Source: Codonopsis lanceolata (taxonomy: Eukaryota > Streptophyta > Magnoliopsida > Asterales > Campanulaceae). Taken from it: a DNA stretch of 64,000 nt. The stretch covers positions 16,329,642 to 16,393,641 of the forward strand of contig CM028383.1 in assembly GCA_013146195.2 (NCBI GenBank), given 5' to 3'. The notes under the pieces were generated by a model. The model did not search any database. It worked only from the letters and a program-made list of their open reading frames with translations, and was not told where the DNA came from. Below, piece by piece: positions 12,601-24,184 of this stretch. Every line of letters begins with the position of its first letter. Within the stretch, counting starts at the first letter, position 1. The position numbers were made by a program, and so were the translations under genes.

Positions 12601-12749
12601 AGACCACTTTGCACCGGGGCATATGTCAAAAGGCTCACAGTATTTGGCTTTATCATTCCTGTAATTGCCTTTGGGAACAACATCTTTTTAAAAGTTTTTG
12701 GCTGATGTTTCTGAGGATGTACCTTCCGATGTAGCTTCGAATGTAGCTT

Positions 12750-14557
12750 CTAATGTTGCTGCATTGGTAGCTGCATTCGATGTTGCGTCTGATTGCGAAC
12801 CAAGTAAGCTTGCCTTACCTCTTCCTCATAGACAGCCTTTTTAAGAAAACGGAATGGTTGAATATGACCAGGCTTGTGACAATAGTGACACACAAAATTT
12901 TTCTTTCTTGTTTTGTGTTTTTCAAAGAAGCTTAGATTTTGAAAATTTTGTGTGGCCTGTTTTGGTTCAGACGTACCTTCACCTTCTTTGACAAACATCT
13001 TTGGCCTAAAACCAATTCTAGACTTACCAGAATTCCCAGATTTCAACATCTCATCCATTTTTTGTTGACTTGAGTTCCATTTAGCCATGGTTTCATTGGC
13101 TTGGATGGGCTCTTCTTTCAGTTCTTCAATCTCCACATCTTTTTTACTCAGCAAACATTCCAGCCTTGTGATACACTCCTTCTACTCTTCATTTACCTTC
13201 TTTAGCATATCATTTATCTTTCCAAGCAATGTAACTTGGAGAGCCCTCTTTTCCCAATCCTTATACAGCTCTTTGTAACCTTCCGTTCGATTCGATTCTC
13301 CACCGTCTACGTGACGGAGGAGTTAAAAGCGAAAGATCTTCCCGAATGTAGCGATGTAGTTTCTGAAGAAGCTAAATTCGGAGGTACATTGGCCGAAGGA
13401 CTTGCACAATCAGATTCAGAGTCGTATACAATAGTGAGAGTGATGAGATCTCCTGGATCTTCACCATCACTATCACTTAAAGTTGCAGACAAGTTTAAAC
13501 CCTTCTTTCCCAAGGTATTTGCACATAGATTTGCATAATGACAAAATCCTTGACACTCCCTACACTGAATGGAATCAATATTTTTTCCATTGTAAGAAGT
13601 TTTTGAAGCAAAAGGATTGGTAAAAGGTTTTTCTGGTGTTTGAAAAGAATTTTCCTTAGGAGCAAATTTACCAGAATCAGGCTTAAAAGAGGTTTTGGAG
13701 CTTGATGATGGAGTTCTGTTTTGGCTCTTGGCTTTCAATTTTTTTTAAAATTTAGTAGTCAACAGAGCCATGAAATCTTCTCCAAAATCAGATTCATCAA
13801 TTTCCTTTTGTAAAGCAAGCAAATCAAAAGAGACATCAACAGCAGAAGGCAAAGCAATGTTTTTCACAGGAGGAGTAGAAGATGATACACCTTTGCCCTT
13901 TTATTTGAGTTGATCATTTAGGTTTAATTCAAAATTTTGAAGGATACCAGCCAATCTTTCAAAACTCATTTTGTCAATATCATGCGCTTCCTCAATAGCA
14001 CATATTTTAACATTAAACCTTTCAGGCAAAGTATACATCATTTTACTAACAAGGCGATCATTAGTAATAGGATCACCTAAAGCCAAAGCAAAGTTAGACA
14101 TATTAAGAAGCCTAACATAATATGACATGATATCCTCAGATTCATTCATTCTAGTATTTTTAAATTGTGTGGTAGACAATCTTAATTTAGAAGCACGAAC
14201 ACTGGCAGGTCCTTCACACAGGGTTTGAAGGGCCTCCCAAACATCTTTAGCAGACTCATAATTGGCTATAACCCTAAAGGTGTTGGCATCTAAGGCTTTG
14301 TATATGGCAGACAAAACTTTAGAATTGAAAGAATCAGTATTTCTATCTTCATTAGACCAATCAGCTTCTTTGGTGATCTTTACATCACCATCAGTATCAG
14401 TCGTTTTTGGAGAACTCCAACCATTCAGAATAGCAAGTCACGCTCTTTCATCAATTGATTTGATGAAGATACACATCTTTACTTTCCAAATAGAATAATT
14501 TGCATTAGTCAAAGTTGGACGATGGACAACATTCTCATATTGTGAATCAATCACGGC
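12750..14557 (-). pseudogene. Sirevirus gag with two zinc-knuckle remnants (broken)
   Basis: The core (14314..13901) matches copia-type gag (UBN2-like): SAKDVWEALQTLCEG, then SEDIMSYYVRLL and LPERFNVK. It extends upstream to about 14557, interrupted by an in-frame TGA at 14440..14438. A first knuckle, CRECQGFCHYANLC (about 13560), keeps Cys-x2-Cys-x4-His-x4-Cys. A second, CHYCHKPGH (about 12890), has lost its last Cys to Phe. Pieces 1 and 2 share a frame; piece 3 is shifted. Extended gag with a distal knuckle is normal for Sireviruses. Confidence 0.88.
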
Positions 14558-14590
14558 TACAACCAGAATCAACTCTTAGTTACGTCAAGA

Positions 14591-14608
14591 GAAGGCTCTG
14601 ATACAAAT
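14591..14608 (-). other. tRNA-iMet primer binding site of the Sirevirus
   Basis: Directly inside the 5' LTR the minus strand reads TTGTATCAGAGC, one mismatch from the TGGTATCAGAGC complement of initiator tRNA-Met used by most plant copia elements. Confidence 0.85.
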
Positions 14609-15490
14609 TGTAAGAACAATATTAGCTAGGATTCTTAAAACAGCCAATGCAGTTTCCAATGTAGTTTGTGAAGAAGCTACAATGGAAGTCACAATGGTCA
14701 GAAAAAGTAAAAACATCGGAAGACTTGATTATAAAACTGGAATTTAAACACAAAGGTTTACCAAACAATCTACAAGCATATGCTTGTAGATCTAGCCTCA
14801 TGACAAAAAAGATTTCACTAAATAATATGAATTGTTTTACAAAAACTATGTGAAATCACCAAACAAAACACTCTTACAAGACAACAAGCCTTGAAGAGCA
14901 AAATGCCCATAGAAAAACAGGTACAACAAACGTGTGAAGAAACAAACAGCTTCCTAAAAAACAGCTAGGAAGACAAAACAACACCAGCACGCAATGTAGC
15001 TTCGAATGTTATAACATTCGAAGCTACAATCAAAATTATGCACAACGCTGAACGGAAATCGATTCTTTCGAATTTTCGCTCTCTCTCTCTCAATGCACAC
15101 CCTTCAGCCGCTGCCCAAGGTCCTTTATTTATACGTGAAGAAGACCTACAAAAAAGGAAACAAATTCCAACAAGATAGAGGATTAGAGTTAGGAACTAAA
15201 TACACTTACCATAAATCCTATATTTTATTACCATATGGACAAGGACTTTTGAGACACGGTTTAGGAAGGATTTTTGCATGGATTTTGTTTCCAAAATAAC
15301 TCCTAAACTTTAGGACCAAGAAAATCAAAATTTAATTAAATATTTTATTTCCAAAAATGACTCTTAAACTTTATGACATAGAAAACCAAAATCTAATTAA
15401 AGATTTTATTTTCCAAAAAATGTCTAAATTAATTAGAGACCAAGGAATGAGAAACAAAACCAAAATAGACCATGCCTATTTTACCTTATA
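14609..15490 (-). repeat. Sirevirus 5' LTR
   Basis: Begins TGTAAGAACAAT on the plus strand and ends CCTTATA; the expected terminal CA has become TA. It is 882 bp, longer than its partner because of an extra copy of the CCTAAACTTTAGGACC-type segment at about 15300-15390. Confidence 0.92.
15126..15133 (-). promoter_or_regulatory. TATA box of the Sirevirus 5' LTR
   Basis: Minus strand TATAAATA inside the 5' LTR; the same box is conserved in the 3' LTR. Confidence 0.6.
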
Positions 15491-16316
15491 GAACCGTAGT
15501 AGGCTTGGGTTGAGCTATGTTGAAAGCTCAGACTTTTCATTTGGTGAAGGGGCTTTATGGAATTACTTGGATCTCCAGTTTGATTGTCCATTTGGAATTT
15601 ATTGATAGGGTATATTATTTGGTGCGGAAGGTGGAGGTACTAGTTTTGATCAGTTCAGTGGTAGATGAGACTAGATGTGCTCAAGTTGGCCGGCTGCCAG
15701 GCCAGTTTAGTTTAGGAAGGGGGACAAAATGTAGTACCTGACCTGAGCTCGGGCTGTGCTGCCGCAGGAGTGGGATGAAAACTGAATATGCTCAACCGAG
15801 GGCACTGGTTCAGGCTTCAGGGTCCCGGCTCCGTTCTCTTTAAAGTTGGGGTCACTTACTTTCTTTTGGCTTTACTAGTGTTGGAGAAGCGTAAGAAAAA
15901 GAATCACATGCAAAGAAAAAGAGAAATAAATTAAGTACAAAGTGAGGTGCTATACTGATATATTATCATTACTTTAGTTTTTCTTTTGTTCTTTTTTTAT
16001 ATTGATTATTAGTATTACTCCTCCCTTAGGAAAAAATAAAAAAAGATAAGGCTGTAAAATGGGCTCAAAATTTCATGGCCCGTTCTTTTTTAAAGGAAAC
16101 ATAAAAAAAAAACCAGTTATTTTGATTCAAAAAAGTCAAACAAAACAATAATTTATGAGTAAACAAAATATAAGTTAAGATTATATCGAAATGTGTTTAT
16201 TTTACAAGAAAATACATAATGATGTTGAATCAATGAAAATTCTGCAAACTAATAACATGATTGCTTATTTCAGATCAATTATTTTAAAGTTTTCTTCAAA
16301 CTTTGGAAAAAAATAA
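15491..16316. other. Intergenic stretch, no gene recognised
   Basis: The first ~400 bases are less AT-rich and open in places (15517-15741), but the translation resembles nothing I recognise and has no splice context. The rest is AT-rich. A GGCTGTAAAATGGGCTCAAAA word at 16050-16070 looks like a lone hAT end. Confidence 0.4.
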
Positions 16317-16592
16317 TCTATATTATAAAAGAGCTCAGAGTCTAACTGGTGGCTCTGATCGAATTGTGCTAAATATAACTGACGGTTTAGATTGACTCGT
16401 AAGTATATGAATTACAAATAAACCTCTCTGTTATGAGTTACGTTTGAATTACATCTCTACAATTACATATAAAACCTTCAGTTGTGTATTTTGTTTAAAT
16501 TACTCCGTCAGTTATGAGTTTTGTTTATCTCGACCACTTATTGAACTGATCTCATACCAATACCGTTCATATGGCACGAGCACGTATACTAG
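16317..16592 (+). mobile_element. Candidate small Helitron-like insertion
   Basis: Starts TCTATATTATAAAAGAGC after an A and ends GGCACGAGCACGTATACTAG before a T. This is the 5' TC / 3' CTAG-T arrangement of Helitrons inserted between A and T. The interior has two imperfect copies of a GTTATGAGTT...TTTG block. The 3' hairpin is weak. Another TCTATATTATAAAAC start lies at 16646. Confidence 0.4.
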
Positions 16593-17451
16593 TAATTATA
16601 ATAACTAGTCATTAATTATAAGTCACCACATGAATTGATGTAGTATCTATATTATAAAACATATAGAAAATATATGTATTGACTTAGGGATAAATAATGG
16701 TTGTGATTTATTTTTTTACTGCAATCTTATGACTATAATTTACTTATACACTCACATGTCCAAACCACCGGCAAATGCCTTTAGTCTAACTCAATTTACG
16801 GCTATAACTAATTTTTTACTGTGATTTACGGCTTTTCTCTCTAATTGAATTTATTTTTAACTTCCGCTTAACTCAATTTCTCTCCAACTCAATTTATTTT
16901 TAAATTTAACATTTTTTCTTCACTTATATGAATATTCTTAACTTATTTATAAGTTAAAATAGATTAAGAGACTTCATAATATGTAAATGCGAATTAATCA
17001 TTGAGTTTCATTAAAAATAATTTGCATCCGTCCGAATTATAGAAAACTTGAATTCAAATACATACTAACATAGAAATCTAGTTTGATAATAAAGTTAGTA
17101 ACCAACGAATACTTTGTCGTCCCATTTAAAGGTACGAACATGAATTGGGGGCTCTTTTTTGGGATGGGTTCATCTTCATTTTATACAAAAGGTATCCTCG
17201 GAGTCCGTCCACGTAATAGATACGTAACTTAAACACAGTAGTGATAGAGTCTGACATAGACACTAGACAGTCTCTTTCATTGAATTATTTTGTCTCGCTC
17301 TTTCACGTTGCCTTACTGTTACGGGCCACGGGTAGCAATGACGAACATGACACGATAACACGAATCAGTACGATATGATTGTAAAATACGATTACAGATT
17401 TACAGAGATAAATGACACGATAAGCTCAGTACGATACGACACAACACGAAT
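16593..17451. other. AT-rich intergenic repeats
   Basis: No gene. The last ~130 bases carry several ACACGAT/ACACGAA words also found just right of the hAT at 18765-18885, so that hAT probably landed inside an older repeat. Confidence 0.45.
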
Positions 17452-17459
17452 GACACGAA

Positions 17460-18756
17460 CAGTGGCGGATTCAGACATAAACTTCAGCGGTGTCACAAAT
17501 TAATACTATTACATAAATTTTTTAAAAATTACAATTGTTCCCTACGCGTTTTCATACGTTGAAAACGTTGAATTACATCGTCATCTGTAACACTCATTAA
17601 CAAGTCAAATTCAAAAATCAAAAGCTCTAATTTCGGATAAATATAAACAATTCTAACAAATTTATCAATTAAACTATCAAATTAGTTAATCAACTACACA
17701 AAATAACAAAAAAATATTTACTGGTTCCAGGCTTCCAGCAAATTCATCATTACATAGACTTAAGACTTTAATGATTTTGTTATTTTTGTCAAAAGTCAAA
17801 AACCCCAACCACAATTTCTACAATTTCCACTTTCCAAATTCCAGCAAATTCATCATAATAACATATGCTGCTATGCAATTTCAATTTGTGATTTTTATCA
17901 AAAGTCAAAAACCCCACAACACAAACACAAATGACAATTACAAATCCTGAACCGAAAATCTCAATCCCAATTCGGCAATTCCTTACGCCACTAGCCACAT
18001 GAACAGAACAGAAGAACCCAAAATATTTGTAATTGGTATTCCTAATTTCTGAATTTCCTAATTCCTATGCACAATTCACAAATCAGAATTCAGAAATGCC
18101 GAATTGAAGACTTGAATTGAAGTGATTAACAAATAACAATTAAGTGAAGCTGTGAAGAAACTGAACTACTGAAGAATGATTGAATGAAGACTGAAGTCAT
18201 GAAGATTGAAGAATTGGAGAAAGTGAGAAACATAAAAAGGAAATTACCTCGGCCTCTGCGTTTGCCGGGCAGCCGCCGGCCGTCGGTCGGTGAGTACTCA
18301 TCTCCTCGGCCTCGCTCGATCTCCACTCTCCTCTTTGACTCTTCGACAGACCAAATTCAAGGTTCAAATCAAAGAAGCAGTCAAGCTCTGGCTTTCCGGC
18401 TTCAAGTAATCAAGTTCCGGCTGTGCTTCGACTTCGAGCCCTCGACCTTCGTTCCCACTTTCCGGAAGTTCTAGACTCCGGTGTCGCTCGACGGAGTCGA
18501 CGCTCACTCGCTCAGTCGCTCTCTCGTATTCGCTCGCAGACAGTCGCAGTTGCAGTCTCCCACAGTCCCATGCTCACTTCTTTAGTTCTTTTGCCGTTTG
18601 ATTTTTTTGGTGTGCGAACTGCGAAGTAACCCTAGATCTGGAAAACTTGACCGGTGTCACTTATGTAAAACTGCGTCGTTTTACATAGTGAAAATTAAAA
18701 AAAAAAAGTTGAGAGGTGCACCTGTCCCCCAAGTCTAATGCATGCGTCCGCCCCTG
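17460..18756. mobile_element. Non-autonomous hAT element, 1297 bp
   Basis: Left end CAGTGGCGGATTCAG, right end (complement) CAGGGGCGGACGCATG. An exact 8-bp TSD GACACGAA lies at 17452-17459 and 18757-18764. CAGNGGCGGA is a familiar plant hAT terminus. The interior is AT-rich except for a GC-rich, partly open block at 18180-18640, possibly the first-exon remnant of the parent transposase gene. No transposase domain is readable. Confidence 0.87.
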
Positions 18757-18764
18757 GACACGAA

Positions 18765-20065
18765 ATTGTTAATATATTCAAAATAATATTTATTGCTATA
18801 TTTATGATCCAATAAAATAGATAATATGAAAATACGATAACGAAGCATGAACATGACATGATAGCACGAATTACCACTCTTAAACACAATGGACGGATCT
18901 TTTATAAAAAATATCTATTAGACAATTTTTTTTAAAAAAGTTTTTGCTTATGAAAGACCCTAAACATAACATTTTTTCTTTAATGAATACTTCTAAAAGA
19001 AGAAAGAAAAGTAATACGTGTATAATAATTTAGTTCCTGTTATTCATTTTCTTATAACGATTCCTGTTTATCCTACCTTACTTTCCATAAAAGTGCCCAC
19101 AGTCCACATTCCTCACTTTAATCTATAAGACCTCTATGTTAAAAAGAAAAAGCTAAAGACATCATGTGGCACGTGTGATCACATTGTCATTTTAGGAAAA
19201 AAACTTATCTGGCTTAACGGACTAGTGCTACTCTAAGTGCTAAGGGCACTAAATTGTAAAGTAGTAGGTTTAAATATTGTTTTATGGATCTTAATTTGTA
19301 ATATAGTTTTATTTTCTTATAGTTTAACTCATTAATATATGATAAATCGGATAAAAATAATTTATTTTACAAAAAATATTCGTAATATCGTTTTACCTAA
19401 GTTTTTACCAATGTGCTGGGATTGATTGGAAAGTTTTCAAAGACCATGACCATTACACGAAAAGTCAACAAGTATAGGAACCACATACTTGCTTAACCCT
19501 TTCAACAATATCGAAATTGTTTATCTTACCTTACTTTCCATCTTAATTTCTATATCTTTCATATTCTTTATATTCCACTATTATAGAAAAAAAAATATGC
19601 TTCTATACCATGGTTTTCAAAATATCAGATATTTTGTCGAGCGATTTTTACATTATAGGGAGATAGTATGTTTTACATATAATCTCGAATATTATAACCT
19701 GATATAAAAAAATGACAAAAATTTAGAAAAACATCGTCTTACGGGTATTTTATACATGATAAATATTTTTTATCCAACTCACAGTGAGCTGGTGGACTGA
19801 AACTGAAAGAAAATGAGGCTTCATATTACGAATTAGAATCCATAAAATGATCTTAAAGAAGACCTACAAAAAAGATCAATTTCAACTAGAAATAATTTTT
19901 TTTTTATTGGTTTAATTAGGAAATGTGATTTGTTTGAACGTACTTATTCAATATATTTCCTTGTGACACCCCATCGATCCTTTTGGATTTAGAAACGGTT
20001 CTGATACTTGTAATGCCTTGTTAAAATTATGCCTACTCACGAAATAAGTTGATCGAGACACGAGT
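18765..20065. other. AT-rich intergenic stretch
   Basis: No coding or RNA gene seen. The short open frame at 19489-19707 is low-complexity Ile/Phe/Tyr and lacks any gene context. Confidence 0.5.
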
Positions 20066-20247
20066 GATTCTGGATCCTCTATTCCAAAAGTGTATTTCAT
20101 CTTCTATTCCAATGTTAAATCCATTGTTAAAATGTATTAACAAAATTAATTATGTAAACAAAATCAATTACTGATTGACAAGTTAACGGTGGATCTGACA
20201 TTGGAATAGAAGATGAAATACACTTTTGGAATAGAGGATCCTGACTC
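20066..20247. mobile_element. Mutator-type MITE with ~45-bp inverted ends, 182 bp
   Basis: Near-perfect inverted repeats read GGATCCTCTATTCCAAAAGT at both ends (20072 inward and 20241 inward). Flanking 9-mers are GACACGAGT (20057-20065) and GACACGAGC (20248-20256), 8 of 9 identical. A 9-bp TSD suggests Mutator type. The end resembles that of the MITE at 33287-33437. Confidence 0.75.
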
Positions 20248-20256
20248 GACACGAGC

Positions 20257-20830
20257 ACCGTAGACACAGAATTTTTGAAGGTATCATTCATTGACATCTC
20301 ATTCCTTAGCATTAACAACATACAATCAACTTATTTAATAATATTTTATTTGTTAATAAAAAGTGGTCTGTTTTGATTTATTCCAATGAAAAAATACAAG
20401 TTTTTTTTTCAAGACCATAAAATACGTGATTCATAGTACACAAAATGATTTAGGAACCATTTGTCTATGGTTTTGAAAAATAAAATAAAATAATACAAGT
20501 TAAATTTTTTTCTTTTGAAAAATAATCCAAATCAGTGTCTAATTCTAGACCCGCCACAATTTTAAATCCTGTTATTAAATGGTGGGCTCCTTTAGACCCC
20601 AAAAATTGTCTAATCTCTTGGTATTATTAATCTCACGACGTCCCGCCGGTCATTTTCAAACACCGGTTGTGCTTAATAATCACACAACTAACCCCCCAAA
20701 CCTTCTCATTTTTCTTCTCCTCCCTTTAGTCCATACCTTTAGCTTTCATCCATATCCAGTTATCCACACACACAATAATATTTATCATTCAAGGACTGTC
20801 CATCAAGGACTGTCCAAGAAACAAGATAAC
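20257..20830 (+). promoter_or_regulatory. Upstream region of the methyltransferase gene
   Basis: AT-rich up to about 20570, then pyrimidine-rich TCTTCTCCTCCC near 20715 and CACACACAATAATATTTATC at about 20765. These fit a 5' leader but no single TATA box stands out. The frame stays open upstream to 20579 without family-like sequence. Confidence 0.35.
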
Positions 20831-21778
20831 ATGAAAGAAGATCAACAAATACCACCCCACCACCACCACCGCAGGATTGCCGCTGCTTTCCACCGCAAGA
20901 ACATAACCAAAGTAACCAAACCCACAGCTTATGCAACCCTCCTCCTCCTATCATACTTCTTGGGTTACTTATCATCTCCTACCTCCACCTCTCATCACTC
21001 CTCACCAACTCCGACCCCACCACCACCGACACAACAAACCACCACCGTGGTCGCCAACGAACTCGATCACTACCGTTTCTCATCTCGTTGTGCCGATCCG
21101 GTCCCTCCGAAACTCGCCCGCCAAACAATTATTGATCGTGTCTTTAACGGCACCTCCCCATACCACAATTTCCCGCCGGTGCACATTAGCCCACTCCTAC
21201 GAGAAAAAAGAATTAAAGGATGGGGCTCAAACGGCGCCGTTTTCGAGAACTTAATCCTTCAAGTCCGGCCCAAGACCATAATTGAAATTGGTACGTTTTT
21301 GGGGGCATCGGCAATTCACATGGCTAAATTGACCCGTCAACTCGGTCTAGCAACTCAAATACTATGCATTGACGATTTTCGTGGCTGGCCTGGGTTCCAA
21401 GAACAATTCCGGGATATAAAGATGCTGAACGGCGACGTAATGCTACTATACCAATTCATGCAGAATGTAGCATACGTGAACGAGACCGAGTCAATTATAT
21501 TTGTTCCCTCCTCTACTGGGTCAACTCTTCAAAAGTTGTGCGAGTGGGGCGTGTTTGCTGACTTAATTGAGGTGGATGCAGGCCATGATTTCCACTCGGC
21601 ATGGTCCGACGTCAATCGAGCTTATAAACTTTTAAGCCCAGGTGGAGTTATTTTTGGACACGACTATTTTACATCGGCCGACAACAAAGGGGTTAGAAGA
21701 GCCGTAAATTTATTCGCTCGAATGAACCGTCTCCAAGTCAGAGTCGACGGGCAACATTGGGTTATCGGTTCGATTTAG
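20831..21778 (+). CDS. Membrane-anchored SAM-dependent methyltransferase (Methyltransf_24-like)
   Basis: Single-exon protein of 315 residues, starting at ATG 20831 (MKEDQQIPPHHHHRR). An earlier in-frame start at 20579 would add 84 residues of leader-like sequence and is less likely. Residues 1-32 are basic. A hydrophobic segment at about 33-47 (AYATLLLLSYFLGYL) looks like a signal anchor, followed by a Ser/Thr/Pro linker (to about 80) and the catalytic domain. Motif I is IIEIGTFLGASAIHMA, an acidic residue follows in ILCIDDFRGW, and late motifs are LIEVDAGHDFHSAW and GGVIFGHDYF. This is the class I Rossmann fold of the Methyltransf_24 group. A type II anchor suggests the endomembrane lumen (Golgi or ER). 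The substrate is unknown; plant homologues are poorly characterised. No break or odd residue was seen. Confidence 0.85.
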   Translation: MKEDQQIPPHHHHRRIAAAFHRKNITKVTKPTAYATLLLLSYFLGYLSSPTSTSHHSSPTPTPPPPTQQTTTVVANELDHYRFSSRCADPVPPKLARQTIIDRVFNGTSPYHNFPPVHISPLLREKRIKGWGSNGAVFENLILQVRPKTIIEIGTFLGASAIHMAKLTRQLGLATQILCIDDFRGWPGFQEQFRDIKMLNGDVMLLYQFMQNVAYVNETESIIFVPSSTGSTLQKLCEWGVFADLIEVDAGHDFHSAWSDVNRAYKLLSPGGVIFGHDYFTSADNKGVRRAVNLFARMNRLQVRVDGQHWVIGSI

Positions 21779-22002
21779 GAAAGATTCCCAAAAGCCCAAC
21801 GGATCTATTGGGCTGTGCCACCACTAGTCACTCACAAGTCACAACACAATGTACACTAATATTTTGAATTTGCTTCTCCTATAGTACGTATTTAGACATT
21901 GTACAATACAGCATGCACCATTTTCATTTGTATTTTTATTTTGGCTAAACAAAATGTAAATTCGGAGCGATTTATTTGATACTTGTAATTTGTAAACTAC
22001 TA

Positions 22003-22008
22003 AATAAA
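22003..22008 (+). terminator. Poly(A) signal of the methyltransferase gene
   Basis: AATAAA 225 bases after the stop codon, in an AT-rich 3' region. It is the canonical hexamer, but plant signals are loose, so this is a candidate only. Confidence 0.45.
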
Positions 22009-22214
22009 ATGAGTGATCGAGCTATAATCACGGGCATTTGTTGTTTTGATTAGGCCTGTCACCTGTGTCTGTGTGACCCACCCGACGAAATACAAATATA
22101 GGTTGTGGTTTGGATATATTTGGTTGACTTTTAGTTTGTGTATTGATTTGTATTTGGCATATAGTATAAAATAAGATTAATATATAATTTGGGCCACCGA
22201 CTTAACCTTTATTC

Positions 22215-22410
22215 CTATCATGTTACAAATGTTTCAAATTTTTATATTGATCCATAAATTTTACTTTTATTGACATGTTAATCTCTATGTTTTAAATTTC
22301 TTATATTAATCTATAAGCTTTATTTTTATTGACATTTTAATCTCTATGTTTTAAATTTCTTATATTGATCTATAAACTTTATTTTTATTGACATTTTAAT
22401 CTCTTGTACT
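22215..22410 (+). repeat. 59-bp tandem repeat in the left MULE end
   Basis: The word AATCTCTATGTTTTAAATTT recurs at 22280 and 22339, with a diverged start at 22398, spacing 59. The right inverted end has one unit only, so the array expanded in one arm. Confidence 0.8.
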
Positions 22411-22658
22411 GTTATCTTATACAGAATCCGTTAAATTTTTTTTGGTGAAGAGACAAAATTACTCTCAAGTCTCAACCAAATCATAAATTTCCAAGTGGCC
22501 CGTTGTTGATATTAAATAAAATTAAAAAAGAAAGCCAATACACACACACTTTTTCTTTGTCACTCTGTGTCTCCACTCACACCCACCTTCTTCCTCAACG
22601 AAAATAAAAAGCCATTATGGTCTAACATTCTCCTCCACAAACCCAATCAACAAAATTT

Positions 22659-22955
22659 ATGATTTTCTACTTCTTCAAACAAAATAGGGTTTGCACCTTT
22701 CATAAATTTTGCGGCTCGATTATAGATATGCAAGCTTTGATTAATGCAATAGTTAGTCTTCGTCGACGACCGTCCTCACGTTCTGCGCCGCTCCTTTCGA
22801 TCTCTCGCCTTCGCCGACGACCGTGCATACCTTCTGCTCTGTTTGATTTCTCGCTTATGGAAAAGAGAGGTCGCGACACTGGTTGTAGCAAAGAAAATAA
22901 AAGGATGAAGATAGATCTAGAGAGGGGAATGTGCGGTTGCCGGACTCATGATTGA
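22659..22955 (+). other. Unrecognised open segment inside the MULE
   Basis: A 98-codon open stretch preceded by pyrimidine-rich leader-like sequence (22550-22650). It contains Arg/Ser-rich sequence and MEKRGRDTGCSKENKRM. I do not recognise it. It could be a captured first exon or the degenerate start of a transposase gene. Confidence 0.25.
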
Positions 22956-22982
22956 ATTGATTCAGAGCACAAGAAGTGGGGT

Positions 22983-23850
22983 GACAAAGGCTTTCGTATG
23001 CCTTCTGAAGGGACCCGACCTGGGTCCCCCTACGTGGAACGACCACGTGGATTCCAGCCAGGCTCGGACCGGCCCCACCAAATTAAGGCCGAGGACCATC
23101 CCTAGTCAATCGTCATCAAACGACCATTGACCAGCCGATCAAATACCGGCGACCACCGACCTGCCGAGCACAATTGGCGATCATGAATAAACACTCGACT
23201 ACACGAGCAAGGACCACCTATGCTCGGCCGACAACTCATCTGGGATAAGACAGGTTTAGCCCGTAACCTGTACATAGCATCCAGGTGCCTTCCCCACGAA
23301 AGCTGTGCAAGCCATGCAAGCCGCCTTGTCTTATCGGCTCATTAGACCGCCTACAATTGGCACATCACACGCAACCTGTTGACCACTTAGGAACTGCCAG
23401 CAAACCGACCAGGGAACAAGTCCCACCATCAGGGACCCTCATACCAATCATGATCCCAAATCTAAGCTACTATAAAAGGAAACCTTTCCCTTCAAGAAAG
23501 GTAAGATTTACTTGACATCTCAAACTTACTATATTGCTGGCGATAGGAAAGATACATAAAGAGATTACTCTCAAAACACTCACTGGAGGCTTAAGGGAAC
23601 GCCTAGCTCCGGCACACCACATATTATCACATTCGACTCTCACATCGGAGGTCAGAATGAAACCCCAAAGACCCTAACGGTAGTCTTCCTTTAGGTATTC
23701 ATCAACCAAGATCAACCATCAAGCCCAGATATCCTAACAAAATTGGTACCACCGGCACCACATGACACCTGACCCTCAAGAGCCGGACACGTCAGCTCCG
23801 GTCCATTACGTGGACAGCCAGCTTAGTCACCCCATCATTGTGGCGTGATC
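22983..23850 (+). repeat. GC-rich LTR-like block
   Basis: Markedly GC-richer than its surroundings. It has a promoter-like CTATAAAAGG at about 23470, and downstream GGCTTAAGGGAACGCC...CTCCGGCA, reminiscent of the R-region motif of gypsy LTRs. GGGGTGAC at 22979 is mirrored by GTCACCCC at about 23826. A solo LTR or a terminal-repeat element are both possible; exact ends and TSD are not settled. Confidence 0.4.
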
Positions 23851-24184
23851 ACCTTCCTTAAAGGGACATGGAGGTGTGATGGCGGCGGGAACTAGTATTC
23901 CCCTTAAGCAGAAAGGGACGTGGGGGAAAGAAAAAAAAAATAATAAAAACTAAAAATATTTTTGTCCATTTTTTATTACTATAATTGATAGGTTTTATTC
24001 ACCCTTTTTCACTATTTATGTTTGTCGTTTTTACTTTTTCTTGTTATATATTTAGATATAATTAAAAAAATATTTTTTTTACATTTAATCAGTTTAAATT
24101 TTAATTCTTTAATATCTTTTTTTGATTTTTTTATTTCATCTTATAAAATTTAGTCATGTTTATCCATCTCGACAACATATTAGC

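Larger units (their letters stand above)
4807..15490 (-). mobile_element. Full-length, decayed Ty1-copia Sirevirus with env-like gene
   Basis: The LTRs (846 and 882 bp, about 95% alike by eye over the part compared) enclose, read on the minus strand: PBS, gag, protease, integrase, RT, RNase H, env-like gene, PPT. The gene order integrase before RT makes it copia. The iMet-type PBS, long internal region and env-like gene after pol point to the Sirevirus lineage. The flanking 5-mers GAACT (4802-4806) and GAACC (15491-15495) fit a TSD with one change. Every coding region carries stops or frameshifts, so this copy could not make its own proteins. LTR similarity suggests an old but not ancient insertion. 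Confidence 0.92.

Noticed and set aside
18184..18629. Host gene exon
   Set aside because: It lies wholly inside a bounded hAT element and shows no recognisable domain; more likely a transposase first-exon remnant.
17332..18885. Outer hAT enclosing the 17460 element
   Set aside because: The ACATGACACGATAACACGAA words on both sides are direct, not inverted, and no TSD could be set.
20579..20830. N-terminal extension of the methyltransferase
   Set aside because: The open frame is leader-like, the sequence looks like a spacer, and the basic, anchor-preceding MKEDQQ start fits the family better.
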